A DNA stretch of 56,072 nt, from contig NZ_JH379028.1 of assembly GCF_000235505.1 (NCBI RefSeq), positions 865,614 through 921,685 on the forward strand. Reading direction: 5' to 3'. The position numbers and the translations under genes were made by a program. Positions 8,019-16,859 of this stretch are shown one piece after another; within the stretch, counting starts at the first letter, position 1; each line of letters starts with the position of its first letter. The DNA is from Hungatella hathewayi WAL-18680 (GTDB lineage Bacteria > Bacillota > Clostridia > Lachnospirales > Lachnospiraceae). The notes below the pieces were generated by a model that saw only the letters and a list, made by a program, of their open reading frames with translations, did not search any database and was not told where the DNA came from.

Positions 8019-8798
8019 ATGATTGTGGAAAATACGACCAAAGATCAAAATGAAAAATATATGCTGCAGTCCGTGACAAACGCACTGCGAATTATAGAAC
8101 TGTTAGGAGAACATAATTTTTTGACACTGACTGAAATAGCAGATGGGCTGGATTTGGGGAAAAGTTCGGTTTTCCGTCTCGTAGCTACACTGGAAGCCAG
8201 GGGATTTGTCAAAAAGGACAAGTATGGCCGGTGCCGTCTCGGAATGAAATTTTCGTATTTCGGCTCCGTTGTGCTGGCCCGCATGGAGATTTTGCAGGCT
8301 TCACGCCCGTATTTAGAGGAGCTTCAGCGGAATGTCCACGAAACCGTACATCTGGCCATATGGGATGATGACTGGAATATCCGTTTTATTGATAAGATTG
8401 ACGGTGGTATTGCATTTCATATGAAGTCCTTCGTGGGCCTTCCGAAAACCTGCTACTCCACCGCCACGGGAAAATCCATGCTTGCATTTATGGGAGACGA
8501 GTTTATCCATAACTTTTTAGAAAATGTGCAGCTGACCCCTATGACCCCGCACACGACTACCGAACCTGAAAAACTCTTAGAATCGCTGGAAGAAATCCGG
8601 CGCAGCGGTTATTGTTTAAGTATTGAGGAAGATGAACTTGGACTTACCTGCATCGGCGCTCCCGTCATTGACACCAGCCAGAAACCGATCGCCGCCATCA
8701 GCATCTCCGGTCCAACGGTACGTATGACGGAACATCTCTCAGAATATCCGAAGAAAGTGATGGATGCGGCAAAGCTCATTTCGGAAAGTATCAGCTGA
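8019..8798 (+). CDS. IclR family transcriptional regulator
   Basis: A 259-residue IclR-type regulator. The N-terminal winged helix reads SVTNALRIIELL, LTEIADGLDLGKSSVFRLVATLEARGFV, and the rest is the IclR effector domain (YSTATGKSMLAF and GLTCIGAPVID are typical). The frame is open from 7965, but that ATG lies inside the promoter; the ATG at 8019 follows GGAAAGG at 8009-8015. Divergent from the acid-utilisation operon and flanked by repeated GAACTT sites, it is most likely that operon's effector-responsive regulator. The effector would be an organic acid from the pathway (inference). Confidence 0.92.
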   Translation: MIVENTTKDQNEKYMLQSVTNALRIIELLGEHNFLTLTEIADGLDLGKSSVFRLVATLEARGFVKKDKYGRCRLGMKFSYFGSVVLARMEILQASRPYLEELQRNVHETVHLAIWDDDWNIRFIDKIDGGIAFHMKSFVGLPKTCYSTATGKSMLAFMGDEFIHNFLENVQLTPMTPHTTTEPEKLLESLEEIRRSGYCLSIEEDELGLTCIGAPVIDTSQKPIAAISISGPTVRMTEHLSEYPKKVMDAAKLISESIS

Positions 8799-8830
8799 TA
8801 AAGTTTCCTCAGAAACACAAAAAACATTTG

Positions 8831-8866
8831 AAAACGCCAGAAAGACTTCCGTCTCTCTGGCGTTTT
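8831..8866. terminator. Bidirectional terminator between iclR and sulfatase operon
   Basis: A 10-bp perfect stem, AAAACGCCAG (8831-8840) with CTGGCGTTTT (8857-8866), has an inner AGAC/GTCT pairing. A-rich and T-rich flanks give a U-tract in both directions, as expected between two convergent genes. Confidence 0.85.
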
Positions 8867-8901
8867 ACCAAACTTTATTCTCTGCCTTCCTGTCGCATTA
8901 C

Positions 8902-10404
8902 TTACAAAAACGTTTTAAATGTAAAATTCTCCATACACTCCAGATTGTATGCAGCCTTTATAGAAAGTTCTCCCCTGGCGGAAGGCGGATTTCCCTGCCA
9001 CCGCTCGGAATCATTTAACCCTGCTGACCGTTCATATGCCTGGAACCACAAGGCATTGCGTTTATGTTCTTTTGCCTGCTGCTCCATCACTTCGTAATCA
9101 ACAATTTCCGCAGCTTTCTCCTCAAACCAGGCAGTCAGTTCCTGCTGTTTTTGCGCAATATCGCAAATCTCCTCCGGGTCTTCCTTCCTGTCAAATAAAA
9201 TACTTTGAGGGACCTCCGTATGGTAATGTATAAATTTATAGTCTCCATACCGCAGCATGATGCTTCCCACGAACCCACGATTTGTCTCATCCACCATCTG
9301 GCTGACCACCATGCCGTCGTCCACCTCGCCCTGCATTCTCCCCACAAGTGATTTCCCATCCCCAATTTCAAAGGAAGTCCCTGCCATACTGCAGACCGTT
9401 GGCCCCAAATCCATAAGGCTGACAGGGGAAGTCACACAATGGCCGGCAGGAATTCCATCTCCGGCAAATATCATAGGAACTTTTGACGCTTTATCGGAAT
9501 AATTCCGTTTGCCAAACAAACGATTTTCACCTACGCAGTCACCATGGTCCGAGACATACCCCATAACCGCTTTATGACCGTTTCTCTTGGCATAGCGTTG
9601 AAATTCCCGCTTCACTTCTCCAATCTGCCCATCCATTATCTCAATCTGTCCACAGTAAGCGGCCAGACACCCGCGAACCACCTCTTCCGTCACATGCTCT
9701 TCCTTCATGCGGCCGGCAAGGACTTCATTTTTCAGCAGATAATCCGGTATTTCCCGCCGGTCAAATCCCCTTGGAATCGTCACTCTTTCATAATACTTTC
9801 GATACAGCTTCTCATTAGTGATGTATGGAAAATGGGGACCATAGGTTCCAACCAGGATAAACTGGGGTTTATCATGCTCTTCTTTCAAATAATCAAGAAC
9901 GGCATCTATCACCATCCTGTCATAATGCTCCACCGGCGATTCCCCCGCCCCGACAATCTCAGTGGCGCCCCAGTCTGCAAACGCCGCCGTCAGAACGCCC
10001 CGCTCTTCCTTGATTTTCTGAAATGGCCGCTGCCAGCTGACCGGTGTGATATCCGGAGCAATCCGTTTTGTAAACCCATGACGCTGATTGGCACCAATAA
10101 AATGCATCCTGCCTGCCAGAACCGTATCATACCCCTCCGCCACCAGGGCGTGGGTGAAGCAGGAAACCGTATCAGACAAGGTATCCTGATTGCTGTATAT
10201 TCCTGTCCTGGAAGGAAGCAGAGAGGACATGACGGACATTCTGGCAGGCACGCAGATTGGACACGGCGTATACGCCTCCTCAAAGGAAGTTCCCTCCCCG
10301 CGCAATTGATTTAGTTCGGGAGTATCAACCGAAACACTCCCCCACCCACTATAATCCGCACCATGCTGGTCACTCATCAAAATTAAAATATCCGGTTTTT
10401 CCAT
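8902..10404 (-). CDS. Cys-type (S1 family) sulfatase, cytoplasmic
   Basis: A 500-residue alkaline-phosphatase-fold sulfatase. C51 lies in CVPAR, the C-x-P-x-R motif whose cysteine is converted to formylglycine. MSDQHG at the N-terminus and the GYVSDHGD segment supply metal ligands. There is no signal peptide, so it acts in the cytosol. It closes the GH3-symporter-sulfatase operon. A GTG three nt upstream (10407) is an alternative start. It is closely similar to the sulfatase at 15150-16655, for example the shared RMHFIG, QRHGFT and APDITPVSW. No maturase (anSME) gene is in the window. Substrate unknown; a sulfated amino sugar or glycoside is likely from context. Confidence 0.92.
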   Translation of the reverse strand: MEKPDILILMSDQHGADYSGWGSVSVDTPELNQLRGEGTSFEEAYTPCPICVPARMSVMSSLLPSRTGIYSNQDTLSDTVSCFTHALVAEGYDTVLAGRMHFIGANQRHGFTKRIAPDITPVSWQRPFQKIKEERGVLTAAFADWGATEIVGAGESPVEHYDRMVIDAVLDYLKEEHDKPQFILVGTYGPHFPYITNEKLYRKYYERVTIPRGFDRREIPDYLLKNEVLAGRMKEEHVTEEVVRGCLAAYCGQIEIMDGQIGEVKREFQRYAKRNGHKAVMGYVSDHGDCVGENRLFGKRNYSDKASKVPMIFAGDGIPAGHCVTSPVSLMDLGPTVCSMAGTSFEIGDGKSLVGRMQGEVDDGMVVSQMVDETNRGFVGSIMLRYGDYKFIHYHTEVPQSILFDRKEDPEEICDIAQKQQELTAWFEEKAAEIVDYEVMEQQAKEHKRNALWFQAYERSAGLNDSERWQGNPPSARGELSIKAAYNLECMENFTFKTFL

Positions 10405-10427
10405 CACAACAAATCCCCTTTCCCATT

Positions 10428-11909
10428 CTATGCCGGTTCTGAGCCCCCCGCTTCCTCTCTCCGATGCAGCTCCACCCGGATTTCTTCCATCATCTCCGGC
10501 GTCAGCGTGTACAGCTTCATGGCAATCAGGTTGACGATCAGGCCGACGATGACTATTCCGTACATTCCAAACAACCCGATAGCAAACAGTTTATTGGAAA
10601 ATGGAGTGTCAATAGTTGGAAGTTCATTCCGAAAACCGATTGCCGCAATCAAAAAGCTGACCAGTGTCGGTGCAAGGGAGGAAATCACTTTGTCCGAAAA
10701 TGTGAACAAGCTGGCTACCAGACCCGGCACATATTTTCCACTCCGATACATTTCATAATCGATTACATCCGCAATCATCGGATTGGTGACATTGGAGGTC
10801 ACCATGGTAAATCCTTTGTACAGACACCACAGCACCAGGAATGCAAGCGTGAAGAAGCTCCAGCCACTAAACCCTTCATAACCCGGGAAATTAAAGGTCT
10901 TCGGGTCACCAAACACCCACAGAAGGATGCTGAGAACACATACCACAATTCCGCCAATACTTCCAAACAACATGGATTTCCTGGAGCCGAATTTCCTTGC
11001 CACGCCGCCCAGTCCCAGGATAATCATCAGAATACAGGGAATCAGCGTATAGGAGTTTGCCCCGCTGTTCAGTTTGGCATTTCCCGCCACAATCGCATAC
11101 AGAATCACAACAATCGTAGCATTGCTCTGGCACACCGTAGCCAATTTGTCGCTGCCAGCCGAAAGAATCAGCATCTGCAATGGACGGTTATGTTTTATCA
11201 CATCCACCGCCTCTTTCCAGTCAAAACCCTTTTGCCTCTTCGTTACCACCTCTTTCTGATAGGTGTCCTTGTCCTTAAATCCATAAAAAGCCAGAATTGA
11301 AAACACAAGAATAATTGCAGCAAATACCAGCCAGTAAGTGCGGAAGAATTCCAGATTGAACCCTTTCGTTTTTGGAATAATATGAGAAAATACAATAACC
11401 GGGAGTACAGAGTAAAGCGTTTGAATGGATACCCCCCGTATCATTCCAATGGTTGCCCTCTGCTTTGGGTCCTCCGTCAAAATCTGCCCGGCCGCCCGTG
11501 CCGCCGGATTTAGCATTGTCGTTCCAAGGACAAATATCATGTAGGAAACCACATAAGCCGCCAGCCGCAGACCCACATTTTCAGGCATCATAACAGGCAC
11601 ATTGACCATGCACCAGGAAGAAACCAGCACCGTGACAGCGCCAATGATAATCCACGGACGAAACTTTCCAATTTTTGTATTTGTCTTGTCCAGAATCGCT
11701 CCCATCCCGATATCCGTAAATGCATCCCAAATACGGAAAATAGTGATAAAAGAGCCTGCAAGTACCGTTCCAACTCCCACAATCCCCGTTAAATAATAAG
11801 AAAAATAATTAGCAAAATTTGTGCTGGCATTCAAGCAAAGTCCAAGCCAGGATGCAAAAAGCATTTCAATCAATGTCGCACGTCTTCTATATTTCTTCTG
11901 ATTCTCCAT
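10428..11909 (-). CDS. GPH-family (MelB-like) glycoside symporter
   Basis: A 493-residue, 12-helix major-facilitator transporter of the glycoside-pentoside-hexuronide:cation family. The RIWDAFTDIGMG motif with its two acidic residues in helix II, followed by a loop with DKTNTKIGKFRPW, is diagnostic for the MelB/YicJ group. A second signature, ADVIDYEMYRSGKY, lies in the central loop. It sits between a GH3 enzyme and a sulfatase in one operon, spaced 18-23 nt. It probably imports an intact, perhaps sulfated, oligosaccharide or glycoside for cytosolic breakdown. Confidence 0.92.
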   Translation of the reverse strand: MENQKKYRRRATLIEMLFASWLGLCLNASTNFANYFSYYLTGIVGVGTVLAGSFITIFRIWDAFTDIGMGAILDKTNTKIGKFRPWIIIGAVTVLVSSWCMVNVPVMMPENVGLRLAAYVVSYMIFVLGTTMLNPAARAAGQILTEDPKQRATIGMIRGVSIQTLYSVLPVIVFSHIIPKTKGFNLEFFRTYWLVFAAIILVFSILAFYGFKDKDTYQKEVVTKRQKGFDWKEAVDVIKHNRPLQMLILSAGSDKLATVCQSNATIVVILYAIVAGNAKLNSGANSYTLIPCILMIILGLGGVARKFGSRKSMLFGSIGGIVVCVLSILLWVFGDPKTFNFPGYEGFSGWSFFTLAFLVLWCLYKGFTMVTSNVTNPMIADVIDYEMYRSGKYVPGLVASLFTFSDKVISSLAPTLVSFLIAAIGFRNELPTIDTPFSNKLFAIGLFGMYGIVIVGLIVNLIAMKLYTLTPEMMEEIRVELHRREEAGGSEPA

Positions 11910-11932
11910 CCGAATAATCCCCCATTATCGTT

Positions 11933-13657
11933 TTATAATCTGGTGTCCCAGCGTCCGCACCAGACTGTGTCATTGTAATGTCCCTTAAACTCCGATTTCC
12001 CTGTTATCTTCATGACCGTCGCATGAATGTACTCCCTGGTTGGGCAGTAGGCGTTGATAAACGTCCGGAACATGGGAAGTTCATATAAATGATTGGTATA
12101 GTTCAACGATACGCAGACCGTCGGCACATCGGCGCTATACCACGGTATCTCATTGGAATGACCGGCTGACCAGCGGATTCTCATAGTATTCTCCTGGGCA
12201 TAGCCCTTTATATGTACGAAGACCATAATCAGGTCATACCGCGCCTTTAACTCCTCCACCGGCTCACAGGCCCGAATCAGCCCTTTATTCCGGGGAGAGG
12301 GATGGTTCCGCTCCATTTCATAGAAATTCTCGTGAAGCGTCACCTCGAAACCTGCCTTTTCCAGTTCCTCCACTACGATGTGCTTGGAGGCATCCGTCCC
12401 GTCCAGAATGCTGGCCGGCTCGCTCTCGATATAGTACAATTTTACACGCTTCCTCTTCTCCGGGTCAATCGGCAGAATTTTCTGCGTGTCTTTCACCAGC
12501 GTAACCGCTTCCTCAGCAGCTCTGGCCGCATACTGATGATGCGCCCCGCATCCAACCATGTCAAGTCCCTTCCGGTCCGGAAATTCCAGGTGGTAGAGAC
12601 CTAGGTGCGCCTTCATTCCTAAGATGCGGTGAAGCGCGTCACTCAACCGCTCCTCCGTAATGACGCCATTTCGATACCCGTCCATCATGTACTTCAAATC
12701 CTCTTCCGGCTCGTGGAAGAACAGAAACATATCGCACCCGGCCGCAATCGCTCCCGGAACCTGCTCACTTCTCGGACAGGAGCAGGTTAGCCCCGCCATG
12801 TGGGAGGCATCCGTCACAATCAGCCCGTTAAATCCCAGCTGTTCCCGCAAAAGATTCTGAAGCAGTTCCGGCGAAAGGGTGGCCGGCATGATATCCTTAT
12901 CCGACGCATCCGGCCGAAACCTTCTGGTATAGGCGGGCTGGCAGATATGGCCTATCATCATGCTCTCCAGACCGCTGTCAATCAGCTCCCGGTACACCTT
13001 TCCGTAGACATTATCCCACTCCTCACAGGATAAATCATTACATCCCATCACCAGATGCTGGTCTCTCTCCTCACTTCCGTCCCCTGGAAAATGCTTCGCG
13101 CAGCAGGCAATGTTGTGGCGGTGTACCCCATCCATATATGCCTTCGCCATCCGTACCACCGTGTCCGGCTCATCGCCAAAGCACCGGGTATTCACAATCG
13201 TGTTCCGCCAGTTTAACAGCACATCGGTGACCGGCGCAAAGTTCCAGTTGCACCCAATCGCAGACGCCTCCACACCGCTGACATACCCCATATCATAGGC
13301 CGCCTGGGTTGTCTCGCAGGCGCCGCAGGCCGCATTGGTGGCCACAATCGTCCCCTCGGCGACGGCGCCGTTCCCGCCGGTCTCGCAGTTGGCGGCAATT
13401 AGCAGTGGAATCCTGCTGTATTCCTGGTAGAGACGGTTCTGCTCATAGACTTCCTCCAGAGTCCCTCCCATCCACCGGAGCCCGCCGATGTGATAGTTTT
13501 CACACACCTTTCGGATATAGTCAGGATTTCGGTTCTGATTAAAAATGATAAACAGCTGTCCGATCTTCTCCTCCGGAGTCATACCCGCTATGGTGTCTTC
13601 CACCCACGCAATCTGTTCGTCATTCAGATAAAACGGCATTGCTTTTAAATCAACCAT
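11933..13657 (-). CDS. Glycoside hydrolase family 3, beta-N-acetylhexosaminidase-like
   Basis: A 574-residue GH3 enzyme without signal peptide. The N-terminal barrel has KHFPGDG (188-194) followed by D199-x-H201, resembling the Asp-His dyad of NagZ-type N-acetylglucosaminidases. The likely nucleophile is D283 in LIVTDASHMAG. A C-terminal domain follows from about residue 370. The frame is open to 13711, but the ATG at 13657 has GAGGAG at good spacing. First gene of the operon with the GPH symporter and a sulfatase; together they suggest hydrolysis of an imported amino-sugar glycoside. Beta-glucosidase activity is an alternative. Confidence 0.88.
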   Translation of the reverse strand: MVDLKAMPFYLNDEQIAWVEDTIAGMTPEEKIGQLFIIFNQNRNPDYIRKVCENYHIGGLRWMGGTLEEVYEQNRLYQEYSRIPLLIAANCETGGNGAVAEGTIVATNAACGACETTQAAYDMGYVSGVEASAIGCNWNFAPVTDVLLNWRNTIVNTRCFGDEPDTVVRMAKAYMDGVHRHNIACCAKHFPGDGSEERDQHLVMGCNDLSCEEWDNVYGKVYRELIDSGLESMMIGHICQPAYTRRFRPDASDKDIMPATLSPELLQNLLREQLGFNGLIVTDASHMAGLTCSCPRSEQVPGAIAAGCDMFLFFHEPEEDLKYMMDGYRNGVITEERLSDALHRILGMKAHLGLYHLEFPDRKGLDMVGCGAHHQYAARAAEEAVTLVKDTQKILPIDPEKRKRVKLYYIESEPASILDGTDASKHIVVEELEKAGFEVTLHENFYEMERNHPSPRNKGLIRACEPVEELKARYDLIMVFVHIKGYAQENTMRIRWSAGHSNEIPWYSADVPTVCVSLNYTNHLYELPMFRTFINAYCPTREYIHATVMKITGKSEFKGHYNDTVWCGRWDTRL

Positions 13658-13721
13658 ACATTTATTCTCCTCATGCTTTGTTACAAAAACTCTGATTTGG
13701 AAGCTTCCCATCGATGACTAC

Positions 13722-13767
13722 ATTTTACTGAAAAGGCCTAGTATCCGTTATGACTATTTTTGTTTGG
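13722..13767 (-). promoter_or_regulatory. Promoter and shared 28-bp operator of the GH3 operon
   Basis: On the minus strand a 28-bp element (13767-13740) carries the blocks CAAAAAT and TCATAACG and ends 12 bp before a TAAAAT -10 box (13727-13722). The element covers the -35 region, where no good -35 is visible, as in activator-dependent class II promoters. It matches 23 of 28 positions of the element at 16783-16810, including its distance to the -10. The leader to the GH3 start is about 58 nt. Confidence 0.75.
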
Positions 13768-13787
13768 TTTTGTAATATTTTGACTTC

Positions 13788-13816
13788 TTGCCAAAAATCA
13801 CCATCCATACTATAAT
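13788..13816 (+). promoter_or_regulatory. Promoter of the AraC-family regulator
   Basis: TTGCCA (13788-13793), a 17-bp spacer and TATAAT (13811-13816) form a strong promoter reading into the araC-type gene. The predicted start near 13823 excludes the upstream in-frame ATGs at 13788 and 13818. The shared operator at 13740-13767 lies 20 bp upstream, so one bound regulator could influence both directions. Confidence 0.8.
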
Positions 13817-13859
13817 CATGACAAAAGAACCCGTTGCCGCCGCCAGAACAGGAGCCGCC

Positions 13860-15081
13860 ATGTACCAGATCATTATGTCGTTTCTTCGCAGATACTTAGA
13901 AGCCAGCCATATCCACAGTTATCTGCTCTCTCCTCCAATCAAAGAGCCCGTCGTATTTGACAACGGGCTGCGTGATTATCTGTTTGAATCTCCGGAATAT
14001 GAAAAGCTGCTGCACAGCATGCTGGATGCCTGCCAATTGAAAACCGTCTACTTTCTGACCGACACCTACGGCTGCCACTATGTGCTGGCCTATCTTCCGG
14101 ACGGTAACTGTCTGTTCATCGGCCCCTACTCTTACGTCAAGTTTGATGAACCGCTGATATACCGTCTCGCCAGACAGTTCCAGGTGCCGACCAATAAAAT
14201 GTCCGGTTTTAAATCCTACTATTATTCCCTTCCCTTCGTGAGCCAGGAAGAGCGGTTCGTTCTTCTCATTCTCACCTTCATGGACGAAGTGTACGGGAGC
14301 CAGAACTCCTACACCGTTGATTTCGTGACAACACCCTTTGACGAGCAGATGCTTTACGGGGAGTATTCCGCGGAGCCTTCGGAGCCGGAAGACACCCTTC
14401 AGGACAACGAGGCCAGGTATCAGCTGATGGCAGATTTGCTGGCCGCTGTAAAAACCACCAATGCCAAACTCGCCATTCAGCTGATGCATCAGTTCCTGGC
14501 AAAAGTTCCCGGTCCGCGCTTCTCCAATCCGCTGAAGGACGCCAAAAAACTGGCTGATTGTGTTTAACACCTCCCTTCGCATGACCGCGGAACAGGCCAA
14601 CGTCCATCCCTATTATCTGGGGAAAATATCGGCGAAGTTTTCTTTCCGCATTGACGCGCTGACCAATCCGGAGCACAAGACACGCATTATGCAGGATATG
14701 ATTCGCCAGTACTGTCTGCTGATACAGAATCATGCAGAGTGTGAGTATTCCAGGCTGATTCAGCGGGTGCTGATTATGATAGAAGCGAATCTGGCTTCCG
14801 ATTTGTCCCTAAAAGCCATCGCGGGAGAGTTAAATATCAATGCCAGCTATCTGTCCCATCTGTTCAAAAAAGAAGTCGGCATAACCCTGACTGAGTACGT
14901 AAACAAAACGCGGATCGAGGAGTCACTGGTCTGTCTCAACGGCACCGACATGCAGATTCAGGCCATCGGCCAGAAAGTGGGAATTTATGACCTGGCCTAT
15001 TTTACAAAGCTGTTCAAGAAACAGATTGGCATGTCCCCCAGCGATTACCGCAAATCCATACGCTCTCCATCCGGGGCGTAA
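13860..15081 (+). pseudogene. AraC-family regulator, broken by a +1 frameshift
   Basis: Two overlapping frames together make one AraC protein of about 406 residues. The first (13860-14567) is the effector half and ends KKLADCV-stop. The second (open from a GTG at 14560 to 15081) continues with FNTSLRMTAEQANVHPYYL, then the C-terminal AraC double helix-turn-helix (LSLKAIAGELNINASYLSHLFKKEVG and AIGQKVGIYDLAYFTKLFKKQIGMSPSDYR). Removing G14556 restores KKLAIVFNT, which is what this family has at that place. So a single extra base separates sensor from DNA-binding domain. The ATG at 13860 follows AGGAG at 13850-13854. It is the expected activator of the flanking sulfatase operons. A sequencing error is possible. 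Confidence 0.85.
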
Positions 15082-15149
15082 TACAGGGCGTGATACGGGC
15101 CATGACAGCGGTGAGCGAAGCTTCCTGCTCTGCCTCTATCGTGCCTGTT

Positions 15150-16655
15150 TTACCACGCCCGGTTAACCGTCTCAATGCAGTCTACCGCCGTGATGGACAA
15201 TGCTCCCGTCGTCTCCGGGGCGTTGTCCTTCCAGCGCTCCGAATCATCCAGTCCCGTTTCCGCTTCAAACGCACAGAACAGTTTTGCATCCCGCCGGTGC
15301 TCCAAATATTCTCTCTCCATTCTGTCAAAATCGGCCAGCTGTGATGCCATCTGACAAAACCATGCGGCCAGTTCCTCATGTTCTTTCACAATATTGTGTC
15401 TCTCTTCCCCATCACATGATAAATCAAACAACAACGCCTGCTCCTCATACCCGTGATACAGGATGTATTTGTACTGCTGATAGCGGAGCATGATACTGGC
15501 GCAGGGGCGTCCATCCACCATATCCACCAGCTGGCTCACCACCACACGCTCCGAATCTGCCCCCTCTTTTCCATCCTCCATGCAGGATTTCAGAGAAATT
15601 CCATCACCGATAGAAAAGGAGGTCCCAGCCATGTCACACACAGTAGGCCCCACATCCATCAGGCTGACAGGACTTTTTATCGTCCGGTTGCCAGATATCC
15701 GGCTTCCCTCAAAAATCATCGGTATTCTGGAGGATTTGTCGAAATATGTCTGCTTACCGTACATATATTTCTCCCCCGCCATGTCCCCGTGGTCCGAGAG
15801 ATACCCAAACACGGAATCTCTGCCCCTTCTTTCCGTAAACTCCCGGAATTTTTCCCGTAGAATCCCTACCTGTCTGTCCATCACCTCAATCTGCCCGCAG
15901 TATGCGGCCAGACATCCCCTTGCAATATCCGGCGTCACCTCACTGCCCTTCACCTTTTCTTCAAGCATCGGCAGCTGACCCACAAATTGCGGCATCTGTT
16001 CCTGATACAGATATCCCAGCTCCCCTACCCGCTCATAGTACTTTCGGTACATCTCCTCATCCGTGATATAGGGGAAATGTGGGCCAAAGGTTCCCACCAG
16101 AATAAACTGCGGCTTCTTGTGCTCCTCATTCAAATATTGAAGTGCATGTTCGACAACCATCCTGTCATAATCCGACACTATGGATACCCCGGCGCCGGCC
16201 AGCTTCACTGCACCTTTGGAGGAAAAGGCGGCCACCGTTCTGCCCCTCTCCTTCACAATCTCCCCAAACGGCTTCTTCCAGCTGACTGGTGTGATATCCG
16301 GCGCCAGCCGTCTGGTAAATCCGTGGCGCTGGTCCCCGCCAATAAAATGCATCCGTCCCACTAACACCGTCTCATACCCGGCTGCCGCCAATGCATGGGT
16401 AAAGCAGGGAGTCAGATTGGATAAGGTGTATCCATTCTCGTAAACCCCCGTTTTGGATGGCAGTTTTGCCGACATCATCGACATTCTGGCCGGGACGCAG
16501 AGCGGACATGGCGTATAGGCCGCGTCAAAGGAAGTTCCATGCTCCCTCATCTCCTCCAAAACCGGCGTGTCCACCTTTACCCTCCCCCAGCTGCAAAAAT
16601 CGGCGCCGTGCTGGTCACTCATGTATATCATGATATCTGGTTGTTTTTCTGTCAT
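15150..16655 (-). CDS. Cys-type (S1 family) sulfatase, cytoplasmic
   Basis: A 501-residue sulfatase without signal peptide. The formylglycine cysteine is C53 in CVPAR, MSDQHG lies at residues 12-17, and FGYLSDHGDMAGE supplies later metal ligands. It is a close paralogue of the sulfatase at 8902-10404 along the whole length, including the shared GLxDSERW near the C-terminus. It is a single-gene unit facing the frameshifted regulator and divergent from the other two sulfatases; the start follows a GAGAGGAGAG ribosome site. It probably removes sulfate from a sugar position related to that of its paralogue. Confidence 0.92.
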   Translation of the reverse strand: MTEKQPDIMIYMSDQHGADFCSWGRVKVDTPVLEEMREHGTSFDAAYTPCPLCVPARMSMMSAKLPSKTGVYENGYTLSNLTPCFTHALAAAGYETVLVGRMHFIGGDQRHGFTRRLAPDITPVSWKKPFGEIVKERGRTVAAFSSKGAVKLAGAGVSIVSDYDRMVVEHALQYLNEEHKKPQFILVGTFGPHFPYITDEEMYRKYYERVGELGYLYQEQMPQFVGQLPMLEEKVKGSEVTPDIARGCLAAYCGQIEVMDRQVGILREKFREFTERRGRDSVFGYLSDHGDMAGEKYMYGKQTYFDKSSRIPMIFEGSRISGNRTIKSPVSLMDVGPTVCDMAGTSFSIGDGISLKSCMEDGKEGADSERVVVSQLVDMVDGRPCASIMLRYQQYKYILYHGYEEQALLFDLSCDGEERHNIVKEHEELAAWFCQMASQLADFDRMEREYLEHRRDAKLFCAFEAETGLDDSERWKDNAPETTGALSITAVDCIETVNRAW

Positions 16656-16717
16656 GATTTTTCTCTCCTCTCTTCCATTAACATTTTCTTCTATTTTCGC
16701 AGATTTCTTTTTGATTC

Positions 16718-16755
16718 ATTATAATAATATTGTCTTTCATTTGTATCATTTTTGG
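16718..16755 (-). promoter_or_regulatory. Possible promoter and weak operator copy of the 15150-16655 sulfatase
   Basis: A TATAAT box (16723-16718, minus strand) lies about 60 bp upstream of the start codon. Upstream, CCAAAAAT followed by a poor match to the rest of the shared element is found at 16755-16738, with a -10 distance about 4 bp shorter than at the other two promoters. The operator match is tentative. Confidence 0.4.
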
Positions 16756-16782
16756 ATTTCTAAAAAACAAAATTCTACTAAT

Positions 16783-16828
16783 CCAACCAAAAATCATCAT
16801 AACGTATTCTCCGTCTTTTTCCTATAAT
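16783..16828 (+). promoter_or_regulatory. Promoter and shared 28-bp operator of the sulfatase/sulfatase/HAD operon
   Basis: The 28-bp element (16783-16810) with CAAAAAT and TCATAACG blocks is followed after 12 bp by TATAAT (16823-16828). No consensus -35 exists; the element occupies that position. Sequence and spacing repeat those of the GH3-operon promoter. The ribosome site AGGAG (16846-16850) precedes the ATG at 16860. Confidence 0.75.
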
Positions 16829-16859
16829 TGGGATATCAAAAACAAAGGAGAAATGTCTT

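Noticed and set aside
9544-10314. A 256-codon plus-strand frame opposite the first sulfatase
   Set aside because: Lies wholly within the sulfatase coding region, with no recognisable motif or ribosome site.
14541-14567. Programmed frameshifting in the AraC gene
   Set aside because: The A-run could support a -1 shift, but the second frame needs +1. A +1 slip at GTT-TAA is geometrically possible but lacks an upstream Shine-Dalgarno, and removing one base gives the family-typical sequence.
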